Assembly: GCF_034702125.1 (NCBI RefSeq)
Contig: NC_085865.1
Coordinates: 25,269,067-25,333,066 of the forward strand
DNA length: 64,000 bases
Origin: Engraulis encrasicolus
Taxonomy: Eukaryota; Chordata; Actinopteri; Clupeiformes; Engraulidae
Direction of reading: 5' to 3'
In this document: positions 45,566-62,156 of the stretch, piece after piece
How the letters are laid out: every line of letters starts with the position of its first letter
Position numbering within the stretch: position 1 is the first letter of the stretch
The notes under the pieces: model-generated
Databases searched by the model: none
What the model was told of the DNA's origin: nothing
What the model saw: the letters and a program-made list of their open reading frames with translations, nothing else
Translations under genes and position numbers: made by a program

Positions 45566-46861
45566 CTATGGGGCGCCGTTTGTAAAGCTGACTGTGCTGA
45601 AAATTTCAGCAACATTTTGTCACATTTAGCTTAAAACAGTGTTATAAAAATTGTGTGAATTTTTCAGACTCCCCTTTTTACACATTTAGAACAATAAATG
45701 TTAAATCTAAATAATGTATCCAAATGTTAAATATAAATGTAAATAACATATAAAAATGTTAAATCTAAATGTCAAATCTAAATAATAAATCTAAATCTAA
45801 ATATGAAATATAAATCCTAAATCTAAATGTTAAATCTAAATCTAAATGTTAAATCTAAATATTAAATTTAAATGATTAATCTAAATGTTTAATCTAAATG
45901 TTAAATCTAAATCTAAATGTTATACCTAAATGTTAAATCTAAATGTTATATCTAAATGTTGAATCTAAATCTAAATAATAGGCCTATATCTAAATGTTAA
46001 ATCTAAATGTCAAATCTAAATAATAAATCTAAATGTTGAATATAAACTTAAATCTAAATGTGAAATCTAAATCTAAATGTTAAATCTAAATGTTAAATCT
46101 AAACCTAAATGTTAAATCTAAATGTTAAATCTACATCTTACATCTAAATATTTAGATTTAGATTTAACATTTAGATTTAACATTTAGATAAGTTAAGTTA
46201 TAAACACAAAAATGTTTAATCTAAATGTTAAATCTAAATATTAAATCTAAATCTAAATATTTATATTTAACATTTAGATTTGACATTTAGATTTAACATT
46301 CAGGTTTAGATTTAAGCTTTAGATTTAAATTCCACATTTAGATTTAAGTTTATATTTAACATTTAAATTTAGATGTATTATTTAGATTTGACATTTAGAT
46401 TTAACATTTAGATATATTATTTAGTTTTAGATTTAACATTTAGATATACAATTTAGATTTAACATTTAGGTTTAACATTTAGATTTAGATTTAATATTTA
46501 GATATAACATTTAGATTTAGATTTAACATTTAGATTTAACATTTAGATTTAACATTTAGATTTAATATTTAGATTTAAGATTTATATTTAACATTTAGAT
46601 TTAGATTTATTATTTAGATTTGACATTTAGATTGAACATTTTTATATATTATTTAGTTTTATATTTAACATTTAGATACATTATTTAGATTTAACATTCA
46701 TTGTTCTAAATGTGCAAAAAGGGGAGTCTGAAAAATTCACACCGTTTTAAAAACACTGTTTTAAGCTAAATGTGACAAAATGTTGATGGAATTTCAGCTA
46801 AATGTGACAAAATGTTGCTGAAATTTTCAGCACAGTCAGCTTTACAAACGGCGCCCCATAG
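45566..46861. mobile_element. AT-rich foldback with 13-bp minisatellite arms
   Basis: The ends CTATGGGGCGCCGTTTG and inverse continue as inverted copies for about 125 bp (45568-45690 and about 46697-46861). The right copy has an extra unit of about 30 bp. Inside, the left half (45690-46145) is an imperfect array of TTAAATCTAAATG; the right half (46150-46697) is the same array inverted. GGGGGC borders both sides. No coding capacity. The superfamily is unknown. Confidence 0.88.
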
Positions 46862-46880
46862 GGGGCTAAATGCCTCTACA

Positions 46881-47002
46881 CAGGGAAGCTGACAAAGGGG
46901 GACAAAGGGGTCCTGGGGGGTGGGTGTCTTTGGAGAGATCGCCATAAAATTTTGTCGTGGGGGGGGCCTTTCAGATGACTTCATCCCTGACCAGCGGCCC
47001 TG
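46881..47002 (+). mobile_element. hAT-like element with 8-bp TSD
   Basis: Starts CAGGGAAGCTGACAAAGG and ends CCAGCGGCCCTG. Flanks CCTCTACA and CCTCTACT agree at seven of eight positions. Non-autonomous, 122 bp. Confidence 0.8.
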
Positions 47003-47056
47003 CCTCTACTTGCTAAATGCCTCTTCCACCACCCACCACATTGCCTCCACCTTATT

Positions 47057-47092
47057 CCTCCTCCTCCTCCTCCTCCTCCTCCTTCTCCACTC
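47057..47092. repeat. (CTC)n triplet repeat
   Basis: About nine CTC/TCC units, slightly extended by CTTCTC. Confidence 0.9.
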
Positions 47093-47194
47093 TATCCTCT
47101 CGGTTTCCAGAAAAGAAAAAATCCTACTGAAGCTCTTCATCAGGCCATTGCAGCCACCTCTTCACACAATCAACCCCCTGCACACGCACGCATC

Positions 47195-47606
<412 letters not shown>

Positions 47607-47774
47607 CACATCACATCACCCTTCATCAGCCCCCATACTCTGCTGCTCCTCATTTGATGAATGGCCAGCAGGGCCAGGGAAAGGTTAGATGTTATTAGCA
47701 ATCAGGCCCATCACTCCCCTCCGAGGGGGCGGCGGGGGAAGTGAAGAGACCAACCGGTCAGACAAAGGAAGCTA

Positions 47775-47902
47775 TCCAAAGCAAGACAAAGGGAATTGGG
47801 GTGGGGGGTGCTGAATTGGGTCCTCATTAGATTGCATGCATTGAGTATCGGGGCCCTTTCAGATAAATTTGCCCTGTGCCCGGCCAAAGCCGTCAGTCCC
47901 TG
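47775..47902 (+). mobile_element. hAT-like fragment ending GTCAGTCCCTG
   Basis: Contains GAATTGGGTCCTCATTAGAT, GGGGCCCTTTCAGAT and GGCCAAAGCCGTCAGTCCCTG-like words shared with 48496-48644. The left end is diverged and approximate. Confidence 0.6.
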
Positions 47903-48495
47903 GTGAGGTGAGCAAGCCACTACAGAGAGCCAATCACATCGATAGGCCTAAAAGGGGAAATAGCCTGTCACCGTCACCGCCATCACCACAAGCACCACTC
48001 TTGATGAGCTTGTCGCTCGGCTTGAAGACTGTAGAAAAACACACGACACAACGCTGCTACAATGAGCATGAATATTCATGCGATCGAGCTGGTGGTGGAT
48101 GGTTTTGGCGTGTCTGTGTGTGATCCATTGCACAGGTTAAGTGGGCATGCACAGGTGCTTGATTGAGGTGAGGTGAGGGTGGCCTGGTGTGGAGGGTTGA
48201 GGGGCGGAGGAGCGGGGTCAGGAGGAGGGATGTGATTTGCTGACAGTTTGACAGGTGCAGTTGAGAGGGCGATAGAGACAGTGCAGATAGCATTGCTATT
48301 CTCTTTGGCAGTGCCGTGCCGTGCTGTGCTGTGCTGTGCGTTAGTGTTTCCCCATCCCCGCACTTCGCCTCGTATAGCTCTCCACCTCGTTATTGATGAG
48401 GGCTGTGTGAGTGTTGACAAGCATCGATGCGCCTCACTTCGATATTAACTGCACGATCGGCAGTCCTTTTGAGCAATATGAAGCGTATCAATGCG
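47903..48495. other. Unique sequence, no gene seen
   Basis: Single-copy sequence with GTGCCGTGCTGTGCT repeats near 48312-48340. No recognisable coding region. Confidence 0.45.
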
Positions 48496-48644
48496 CAGGG
48501 AAGCTGACAAGGGGAGACAACGGGTTCTGTTGCCCCGGGCCCGAAATTGGGTTTTCATTACATTGTAGTGTATGTAGGCCTATTGGATGGGGGCCCTTTC
48601 AGATGACTTTGCCCCGGGCCCAGCAAAAGCTGTCAGCGTCCCTG
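48496..48644 (+). mobile_element. hAT-like element with 8-bp TSD
   Basis: Starts CAGGGAAGCTGACAAGGG and ends CTGTCAGCGTCCCTG. Flanks TCAATGCG and TCAATGTG agree at seven of eight positions. This 149-bp copy shows the family best: inner CCCCGGGCCC words near both ends and TTTTCATTACATTGTA in the centre. Confidence 0.82.
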
Positions 48645-49819
<1,175 letters not shown>

Positions 49820-50143
49820 GGAATAGCCCTCATTTAGAGAATAACAACACTTTTCTCAACGCTTTGTGTGAAAGGGGATGAAGAACTACAGTAAAAGCTC
49901 TTACATTGGACTACACTAATAGGAGTGAACTGCAGAAACATCTCTAAGGTGTATCTGCTCCCATTGTTATGTGTTCCCTTTATTATCACTGAACCTGTAT
50001 CCACATCACCACAAAGCTTTAAAGTCAGTGTGTTAGCAGGTTTTTATGAGGTGTCTCTTACGATCCTCCTGTCCCCTTCCCCTAACTCATTTTTGTGCGT
50101 TCACAAACAGAAGCTTAATCAAATTCGCCTTCGAATGTTTAAC

Positions 50144-50194
50144 GGCACACACGCAGGCATGCAGGCACGCACGCACACGCACACACACACACGC

Positions 50195-50248
<54 letters not shown>
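50144..50248. repeat. CA microsatellite with GCAC edge
   Basis: Degenerate GCAGGCAC/GCACAC words, then pure CA from about 50203 to 50247. Confidence 0.95.
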
Positions 50249-50522
50249 CCCAACCATGATATCTTTGTAGGACCCTCTTCCTATCGTTGTGGGGCCCTTC
50301 CAGTCATATTAACCCTAACCATAGCTAAAGAACGCTAAACTTGGCCCAAACCAAAACAATCCCTAACACTAACCTGTCAGTGAGGAAATATTTTTACACT
50401 TTTACTTTAACCAGTGACAACAAAACTACCCCAGCAAAAGGGGTCAAAACATGTGGGGACCAGGATTTGGCTCTCACATGGAGTGAGGGCCCCAGCATGT
50501 GGGTGTGCTCCAATAGCAGTGG

Positions 50523-52779
<2,257 letters not shown>

Positions 52780-53042
52780 AAAGTGACATTCCGGGATTTT
52801 TTGAGATAGCGTAAGACCGAATTTCCTAGTCTCCATGTCCCTATGTCCTAGTTCTCTAGATTGTTGGAGAAGTGTTGAGACACTTCTTATTTTTTCATAT
52901 TCAACGTTGTCATTGCATTTGCAGATATCGCTGCTGCTAGGCTAGCTCAAAGAATAATCTCAGCCCATTTCAATATGCTTTTGTATTGCTCACGCTACCC
53001 TTGACTTGTCAGAATACGCTGTGATGCTGCATTTTTTCAACT

Positions 53043-53273
53043 CAGCCCTTTTCGAGATCTGAGCTATTCTAATGGGGGTAGATTTTGTTTACATTTAAAA
53101 TGTTCTTAACATATGCCTGCTCCAAGTATTATCCCAAAAGGTATTGCTGTTTGCTAGTTGTCTGCTGATGTTGCATAACCTTTTGGATGTTATTGGGAAT
53201 AAATCAAGATGTTTTTTGAAATGTAAACAAACACCTGCCCCCATTAAAATGACCAGGATCTCGGAAAAGGCTG
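53043..53273. repeat. Inverted repeat, ~53-bp arms
   Basis: The arm starting CAGCCCTTTTCGAGATCTGA (53043-53095) recurs inverted at about 53219-53273 (ending AGGATCTCGGAAAAGGCTG). Both contain a polypurine/polypyrimidine GGGGG word and TGTTTACAT. A small MITE or the inner ends of a larger one. Confidence 0.7.
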
Positions 53274-53934
53274 TAGAAGAAAAATAAAGGTAGAGACTTC
53301 CTGTACTTCCCACAGCGGCATTTAAAAGTCTTCCATGAAATCCAACATCAACGTCACTTCAAATAGGTGACAGCAAGCATGCACAGATGCTTAGTGTGGG
53401 GTGCTTAGTGTGGGAGGGGGGGGTGGGGCGGATGTTGATCACTCTGCTCTTATATTAAAGTGAAAGGGCATTACAGAAAATTTCAGGTTTTAGTTTGTTT
53501 AATGTTTGCATGCAAAATTGCAAATATTCATTGAAGTCTGTCCAGGGTTGTAACCCAAGATTTTTTTTTTGTAATTATTTGTTTTAATGGAAAATCGTGC
53601 TAAAAAATCGAAATAGAGATTTTATGTCTAAAAAATGTGATGTGAAATGAGCCGATTGATGGCTCTCACGCAGACCCTTCGTGCATCTTCGTTAAACTTT
53701 GTGAGCTCGCACGAGCCAGGGTCGATGGCCCCCAAATTGCTAAATCCGTAGGGGATTATTTTGAAAAGACAGTAACATGTAATCAGCAATGCATTACAGT
53801 TTTCGCGTAACTTGCCCAACACTGTTGAAATCCTATGGTACTTTTTCAAATCCAGGCTCACAAATCCTATGGTACTTTTTCAAAACAGGTTTATACATGG
53901 TAGGCTTATTAATAAATTGCCTTGACAGGTTATG

Positions 53935-54365
53935 AGGAAGCCAGGGGGGCGTTTGGGCAAAAAAGGTTCAGAACGGGCATAGACGGACGCATCTGTTGTC
54001 CGCCTGTCGGACTTGTTTAATAAATCTTCATCGGCCGATTTTCTTATTTGCCCGTGCCGATTTTAAGTCAAGCACATTTGCGGGCAGCTATCTACTTGAA
54101 ATGATCAATGCTGGTGACCACCAGTGTGATGTTTCGCTCTAAAATATAGTAACGGGCAATCTAAGTGAAATTTTAACAAAAAAGAGGATACAATTAAGAT
54201 TTTTTCATTAATGAAGTATTTTTAGCATGCCAATTAAGTATAATACGATAGCATATCGGCCCAAAAAATTGGCAGGTCACATCGACCATGGGCTGGCTCT
54301 GACTGCTAAATATCGGTATCGGCATCAGCCTTAGAAAAACCCATATCGGTCGGTCTCTACTGACA
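53935..54365. repeat. Dispersed-repeat-like, ATCGG-rich segment
   Basis: Contains GGCCGATTTTC, GCATATCGGCCC, AATATCGGTATCGGCATCAG and CATATCGGTCGGTCTC. Such ATCGG-rich blocks are typical of a dispersed fish repeat. Ends are not defined and there is no coding frame. Confidence 0.45.
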
Positions 54366-54711
54366 AATCCAGGGTAGTGTGAGCATTACAACTGCATGTA
54401 AAAATTGGCCGAAGTTGTTAAGTGAACAGCCTTTTTTTTTGTTTTTACTTTATAGTAACTAAATACAGCCGTACCAAATCCATAGGCCTACAACACGTTT
54501 TTCTCAGCAGCAGCGGAATTGCAGAATACACCACCAGTCAGTTGTATTGTAACACTGCAACAGAGAACTGCAAAAGGTTTGTTGTAGCTAGTTATAATTT
54601 CACTGCCTTTGGATTTTTTTTTTTTTTAAAGTGTCTCCACACATCTCCAACACTCTGGCTAACTAAGATATTTGGTCCTATGTCGAACAACCCTGGAGTG
54701 TCACTTTAAAG

Positions 54712-56894
54712 AGTTGGAATAAACTCATTTCAGTTCAATTCTACTCAATATTGTGCAAATGAGCTGAAATGACACTGGCAACCTGTTTTACACTGAGATG
54801 AGTCTGGAATTCAGCAGTGGCATCAGAGTCTGCCGCCAGAGTAGGTCGCCAAATATTTACTCAATGCATTTGCATTGCATTTGCAATTGTTTAGGAAAGA
54901 GGGAAAAGAATGTGGCTCTGACTGATCCCGGCTCTCTGGGTTGTGACTGTTCTCAGGACATTACATTGACACTAACTGTTTGCTGACCAAATTTAGGAGA
55001 GGGTGTTGGCCGAGCTGAAACACCTTTCATCATTGCTTTGTGACTTTCAGCACAATTTCCAAACGGTCCGGAGGACACAAGGGCCATCCAGACCTCACGC
55101 CTCACCAGTGTTCCTTTGCCGAGACAGAGGAAATCAGAAACCCTGTTGAGCGTGAACTCAGGCAAGTGTTTCTGCAAGTCTGTATCTATATTCCGTACTC
55201 ACATTGATAAAAACCAATGGCAAATGCATCAGCGAAATTACAATGTACCTATATAATTGCAATTTCAATTATGCCTGTCCGTCTCAATCCAGAGGGCACA
55301 ATATCTATTTTTTAACAGACATAGAGAAAAAGGAAACAGCATGGATCAAGACATTGTAAACTGTTATGTGTGGCTCTGACAGCAGGTACAGGTTTCAATT
55401 GATAGCCAAGTGCTAAAATGGTGGAGCTCATGTCTGAGTGGTATCTACTGTAACGAAAGGAGCACTGTGCTGTGCCGAGCAGGCAGAATTACCCGTCCCT
55501 GTACCGTAGCCAATGTATAAAAGTTGGATAAGTGTTAATTCATGGCTAGATGGATAGTAGTTAAAGCCACCATAATGTAGACTAAGGCTTTGCTGGTTTA
55601 ATTTCCCCTGATTTTGCTCCCTTGTAATAAGACTTTTATGCTTTTTTTTTTTAAGATCCTCTAACTTTGCATAGTCATAAAGACGATAGGCCTATGCCCC
55701 AGAAGCCAAAAACGGTATTACCATAAAACACTAGCTCCATGGTTCACAAATGGCCTCCGTTTCCTTCCCACAACCTCTTCATCTTGCTCGGCCTAGTTGC
55801 ACTCTCATGAGGCTGTCTCTCACACACCATGATAAATGCCGTAAACACATCTTTACGAATGAATAAATTGGCCACCACAGATAGCAGACCAACAGCCGCC
55901 ATTAATAAACAGATTCACGGCCGCAATACACCCTCTTCAGCACGAACACAAGCATTATAGCAAGGAGGCCCTTTTGTAAAGCCCCCTGTTTATGTTTCTG
56001 CCACTCGTCCAGCTGATTTAGCCAAGCAAGCCGCAGGGCAAATGGTGCTCCCTTTGGATGACATGGAATTTATGGAGCATTTGTCGCTTAAGCACTTTTT
56101 TCCACAGTAACTTTATTCCCGGCTCTTTTTTGTTTACATTCTCCCGGAGGCCTCACCAAAAAAAAGGCTGAAGAGGGACAAGTGCATCAAGCTGAGGAAG
56201 AAGTGAGGGATGGGGCCCACTTGTGCATCGGTCGGTCGTGATTGGGAGCCCTTATGGTGCAATTCTGAGGCCACAGCACAAAGAGTGTAAATTGGGGTTG
56301 TAGAGAAATGAAGCACCTTTTTTTGCCACTTCTCCTCCCTCGGGAGAATAGCCCCTATCACACTTAAAGAGCGGTTATGATAAATTGCTGCCCTCCCTTC
56401 GCTTTTTTTGTGTGTGTGATTGAAACAGTGTTAGCAGGAAGCAATAAAAGTGCTGACGAAGGCTTCTCCATCGGCCGGTCTGCTCTGGAGTGGAGAGGTC
56501 TGCTGCTCAGCGGAGACTAGTCCAAGAGCTCACCCGCTCGCTTGCTTACTTGGCTCATCTCCGTTCGCTGTAACAAATAAGCGAGGTGAATGGCTCTCCT
56601 CTCTCTCAGCAAACCCGTCCATCGTCTCTCTCGCAGATCAGTGCCCTTAGTACCAGACTGCCGGATCAGAGCTCATCTAAATAGCCAAGATTGCAGAGTT
56701 TGCATTGATTCATTTTTGAGCAATGAAATGCGGACTAACAAGAAAAGATCAAGCCAAAAAGAATGGCAGCTTTGAAAAAATGTTTTCACAAGTCTGTTAA
56801 AAGATGACCATGCTCTGATAACAACACATTGCTGTCTCAATACTCACACAAGACACACCATATCTATCCTACTCTATCTGTCTGTCTCTCTCTC

Positions 56895-56904
<10 letters not shown>
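54712..56904. other. Unique sequence; 55790-56110 may be conserved
   Basis: Single-copy. 55790-56110 has even composition, few repeats and words such as GCCGCCATTAATAAACAG and GCTGATTTAGCC. No exon recognised. Confidence 0.4.
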
Positions 56905-57013
<109 letters not shown>

Positions 57014-57198
57014 ATGTAACAGATACGCATACATAAACATAAGCCACAAATATGGATAATTGTGTGCAAATGAGCTAGTGCATAAGAGCTTATTGTTTCG
57101 GGCAGGGTTTTAGTATGGAAGTAGCATACTAAAAAGGCACCATCTGCTTGTAAAAAGTCACCATTAGCACAAAATCTTATTTGCAAGAGGGAACAAAC

Positions 57199-57433
57199 AG
57201 GGCTGGACTGTGACCAAGATATGGGCCGGGAGTAGATCTACACTGTACGTCATTACACTTTTGGTAACAATGAGGTTATAACATATAGACTCTGGGGAAA
57301 GGGGTTAAGGATGCACCAATTGGTCCCGCAATCTAAATTGCAGGCGGGTCTCCCGAGGAGGTGGGGGGACATAGCCCCCTGTCTGCACACCAGATAAATG
57401 TCCTGCATGCCATGTTACCAGCCCAACCCAGGG
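57199..57433. mobile_element. Non-autonomous element like 24286-24530
   Basis: Starts CAGGGCTGGACTGTGACC and ends ACCAGCCCAACCCAGG. The ends match the element at 24286-24530. The interior contains GGGGGACATAGCCCCCTG. No clear target duplication. Confidence 0.45.
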
Positions 57434-57509
57434 GACAAGGTTTTAGCATGTGTTAAGCATGCTTTAAGTGTTTCGTGCTTGACTAGATTAGACTAATACT
57501 ACATAAGAT

Positions 57510-57950
57510 GGTAGCATCCAAAGATGTTACTCCCCTGGTTCAACCTGCACTGGCTACCAGTGTTCACAAGGCCTTAATTGACCCTTGACTACAATACATC
57601 CTTCTCATTGACTGCTTCAGCTTATCTGAAAGCTGAATGTCCTTCTGGGATGTGCTGTTCCTCTAACACTAACTGTCTCGCCTTAGCCCCTGTTCACTCT
57701 AAGTGATCCCAGTCCATCATTGTCCCCCAACGATAAAACAAGCTGCCAGTGGGTCCAACAGGAAAGGCCATGCATCTCTGCCAATCTTCAGGAAGTTTGT
57801 GAAGACGCTTCTGTTCCAAAACAGTTTTCCTCTAACCCTTCTACTACATTTGCACTTTGTACACTCTGTGTTTTCCCTACGCTTTGTATATTGCTGATTA
57901 CATCCACTTTTGTAGGACATTTTGGATAAAAGCATGTGCTGAATGTAATT
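57510..57950 (+). mobile_element. Degraded LINE 3' end (L2/Rex1-like)
   Basis: CAACCTGCACTGGCTACCAG translates as the LHWLP segment common to the C-terminal part of many LINE reverse transcriptases. About 400 bp later the sequence ends TTGGATAAAAGCATGTGCTG AATGTAAT, a typical 3' tail of L2/CR1-group fish LINEs. The frame between is broken by many stops. Confidence 0.6.
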
Positions 57951-58364
57951 TAAGGCAGAGCAAGGTTGGTAAGGTGGCAGAGTCCTAGAATTTTAGCATG
58001 GCAAATCAGTCTCGCTGCTAGCTGTTTTTTTCTCTAGTGGGATGCTAGAGTTTCACAGAATATTTTTAAGCCCATTTCCTGAGTGGGCGGTTGACAATTT
58101 GGACACAGAGTGTTGTGAAAAATATATAACAGTATATGCACGTTTTCACTTGATAAGTGTACCTTGGCTGTTCTCAATCTTGCCATGCTAGAATGGCCAG
58201 CCTTCCATTACCTATTCCTTCAGGACCCCAACACAATATAGCATCAATGAAGAAACAACAGTACGCTAAACCTACATAATGGCTTGCATAATGATCTGTG
58301 GTCTAGGCTGCATTACACTTGGGCCATCTCTTACACATAAGCAGGAAGCCTTTTCACACCATGG

Positions 58365-58521
58365 CAGGGGCGGAGCTATGTGGGGCAAGCAGGGCATTTG
58401 CTCCTGTGCCCAGGATCCACCTGTATTGATGGTGGGGGCCCCATCATGACCTTGCCATGCTGTATGGGGAGCCCTATCAATGTTTTGCCCTGGGACCCCG
58501 TGTGCAATTGTTTCGCCACTG
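58365..58521 (+). mobile_element. hAT element, 157 bp, perfect 8-bp TSD
   Basis: Starts CAGGGGCGGAGCTA and ends GTTTCGCCACTG, the CAGNGGCG-type ends of hAT elements. CACCATGG borders both sides (58357-58364 and 58522-58529) as a perfect 8-bp duplication. The interior is non-coding. A different family from the CAGGGAAGCTGAC copies. Confidence 0.88.
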
Positions 58522-58529
58522 CACCATGG

Positions 58530-61332
58530 CCATAGCAGTCAGTGTGTACATGCTTAAGCCAGCCACGTGCCACAGTCCCATGTCTCAGTGACTGACCAAG
58601 GTGCTGATTAAGTATGAGACCCAAATAGTAAGAGAGGAGCCTCTGGTGATTAGGCTGCTGACAAAACTGATGGGGTGAGTAAATGAATGTATGGTTTACT
58701 GGGAGGCTTTGCTAATTATTGTGTAATTATACAGTTCATTATGTGTAATTCAAAAGCGAGACAGAGCAAAATGATGGGTGTCTGGCAAAATGGCAGATAG
58801 AAACCACCATGGGTTTGATTTACATGATGCTGCACAGATGAAGGTAACACTTCTTTTATAAGACTCTATAACTGCAATAAAAGATTATATCTTCAATGTG
58901 TATGTAAAATATGCACTATTCATAACTATTTATTCATACTTGTGACTGGTCATCATTCAGTACTATGCAATATACAGTAATTAGCCCTATTGTGAGTGCA
59001 TTCTAGACCATAACGATCTATCTGATTTATAGTTTATGGGAGTATAATCCCTACACAGTAATGCTAAATGAAAAATAATTCACACATGATTACATTTTAT
59101 GAATGCTTTATGACAATATTGAATTTAGTCATAGAGCCTTGTAAATAAAAGCCATGGACACAAGTCTATAGTTATCTATAAGTACTCTCCTTGTTTTGCT
59201 TTGGTCTGAAGGGCAGAAATAATGACTGCCTCGTTTTGTATGCGTTCGGTCTAGCACCAGGCTTTAGTCATCTGCACCCACATCCACATGCGAGCAACCT
59301 GCTCTATTAAAACTCTGGTCCTTAGTCGGAGCTTTGCGTTTTTAAAAACTGAAAAGTTTGACATGACCCTTCAAGGCATCTTTCACCATGACAGGTTGAT
59401 TAGCTCATTCATGCAAGCCCTCTCTTCTTCATGTTCTCACTTTACTGACACACACAAAAAAACAAGGACACGGAGAAACTGGTATCAGAAACTAAGAAGG
59501 ACACTCTGTATGTTAATGGTACTGTGGCTGCTCCATTGTAGCTTAACCTAGATCTAAGAACAAATATCTGTCTTGATCTTAAGTGGGCTACATATTCCAA
59601 GAAAGAAAATTCAGTTAAATGTGTGTTTTTGGGGGTTTGGTGTGCTTCATGTTAATAGCAAACGAGGTGTAGTTTTGAGCATCCAGAGCTTTGTAATTTA
59701 CACCATTGAAACCGTACAGTAAAGTCTATGCTTCAAAACAGCACCAGGTAGATTTCCTCTTAGGTCACCCTAAACTTTAGGGCCTAAAATTTGGAAGTGG
59801 AAATTGCTTTTAAACTTTGCCAATTATGGACTATGGACGATGGGAAATGCTTTTCACACTGCATAAAATTGATGAGAAATTGAAATAATACTAATGTTAT
59901 TAATGTATCAATGTTTATGTTGATCCACATTATTCAGAGTATTTAAACTAAAAAGCATCTTTATTTTGCTTTAGGATGTTGATGTGCTGGCATCAGACCA
60001 AGGCAGCACACTGCATGTTGGAAATTATATGGTCTTACTTCGGTAACATGTGGTCTTCATCATGTATCATGCTATATGTACAACATCCTGTTCTCTTCAA
60101 ACGCATCAAACTTTGACCGATTAAACTTTGATGTCTAAACTAAGATCAACCACTGGAAATGTTAATGATCCAAAATCCACCTTATCAGGATATTTTCAGG
60201 TAATATTTACTGTTCAGAGGAATGTCAGGGCATGCATTTCACGTGACCATGGTAAAGTCTCAAAATACCTATAGTCTGCACTACTGTATGTATCCCCTCA
60301 AGTTCATGGGTTGTGTACTTAACATCTGTGTGTACTATTTCTTACATATTACAGAATTTCTGTAATCCTGTAGGCAATTCCATTGGTCTTACATTCAAAT
60401 CTCCTCTAAAGATTGAGTTCATAGATTGATGAAACATGCAGGTAAAATGAAGATCTTTGTTGAGTACCACACAATCATGAGGATGTGAGAGATTCGACCC
60501 ATTTGGGAGGCCTAGGCCAAATATAGACATGGATCCCCTTTAATTACTTTTGCTGGTATTTACCACAATGGGGTTGACAGTTGACAGTTTAGGCAGAGAA
60601 AGTAGAGAGAGAGAGGTTCCATTGGCCCATTGTTTCCAGGTTCTAAAATTGCAAGAGGGAGGGGGGGAAATCCCCCTTTAGGCAGACCTAGGCATACCTA
60701 AGGACTGTTCTATTCAATGCTAGGAGTATTATGACACGCCCCTTTAGGCAGACCGGAACCTGGTCATGTTAGGTGCCCATAGCAACCTATTACAATGGCA
60801 TATCTCTATACTTAAAGAATCTCTGGTTTAGGGGCCTCTACAGTCCTACCGTTGGTCTGACTATTGGTTAAACCGGCTCTGTGTATGTGGAATGACATGC
60901 AAATGCAGATGGTGAGGCAAAAAAACGATGCGGGTATGCCCCCATGGGTGACAGCATTACAGGAAAACAATAAGAATTCAGAATAAACTATATCTGAGGG
61001 TCATTAAACAACGAATATGTAAATATCACATGGCTGAGGCAGGGCGAGACTGAAAAGTATCGATTGTATAAGTGATGCTATACCATTGAACAAGCCACAT
61101 TTGTTTTTCCATAGGTAATTTTGGCCAATCCACAAGTACAGGTCATAGCACATACTGTATTCATAAAGTGCAATTTTTATGTCGGTCTGTTAGCCCGGAA
61201 GAGAAGAACTCAATCACAGATGGTCTCAATTGCAATCACTGGCATTCTAAAACCAGATGAAAGTATAAGGCTTAGAAATAAGCAATCAAAGATGAAATCA
61301 AATGTCCTTACATCTACTCTATCTATGGATGC
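58530..61332. other. Unique sequence, no gene seen
   Basis: AT-rich single-copy DNA. A segment near 60675-60840 (AGGCAGACCTAGGCATACC, later CCCCTTTAGGCAGACCGG) repeats short words internally and may be an old repeat. No gene recognised. Confidence 0.4.
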
Positions 61333-62142
<810 letters not shown>

Positions 62143-62156
62143 AAAAAAGATGTATG

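Larger units (their letters stand above)
52780..54711. mobile_element. Candidate TTAA-type element, TTAAAGTGACACTCC ends
   Basis: The left end TAAAGTGACATTCCGGG (from about 52780) and the right end GGAGTGTCACTTTAA (to about 54709) are inverted matches. TTAA is intact on the right and TATA on the left. The interior includes the inverted pair at 53043-53273 and a different repeat at 53935-54365, so this may be an assembly of nested insertions. No transposase frame seen. Confidence 0.4.

Noticed and set aside
45690..46697. Possible CRISPR-like regularly spaced repeats
   Set aside because: Units are contiguous 13-mers with no unique spacers, in a eukaryotic context; it is a minisatellite inside a foldback.
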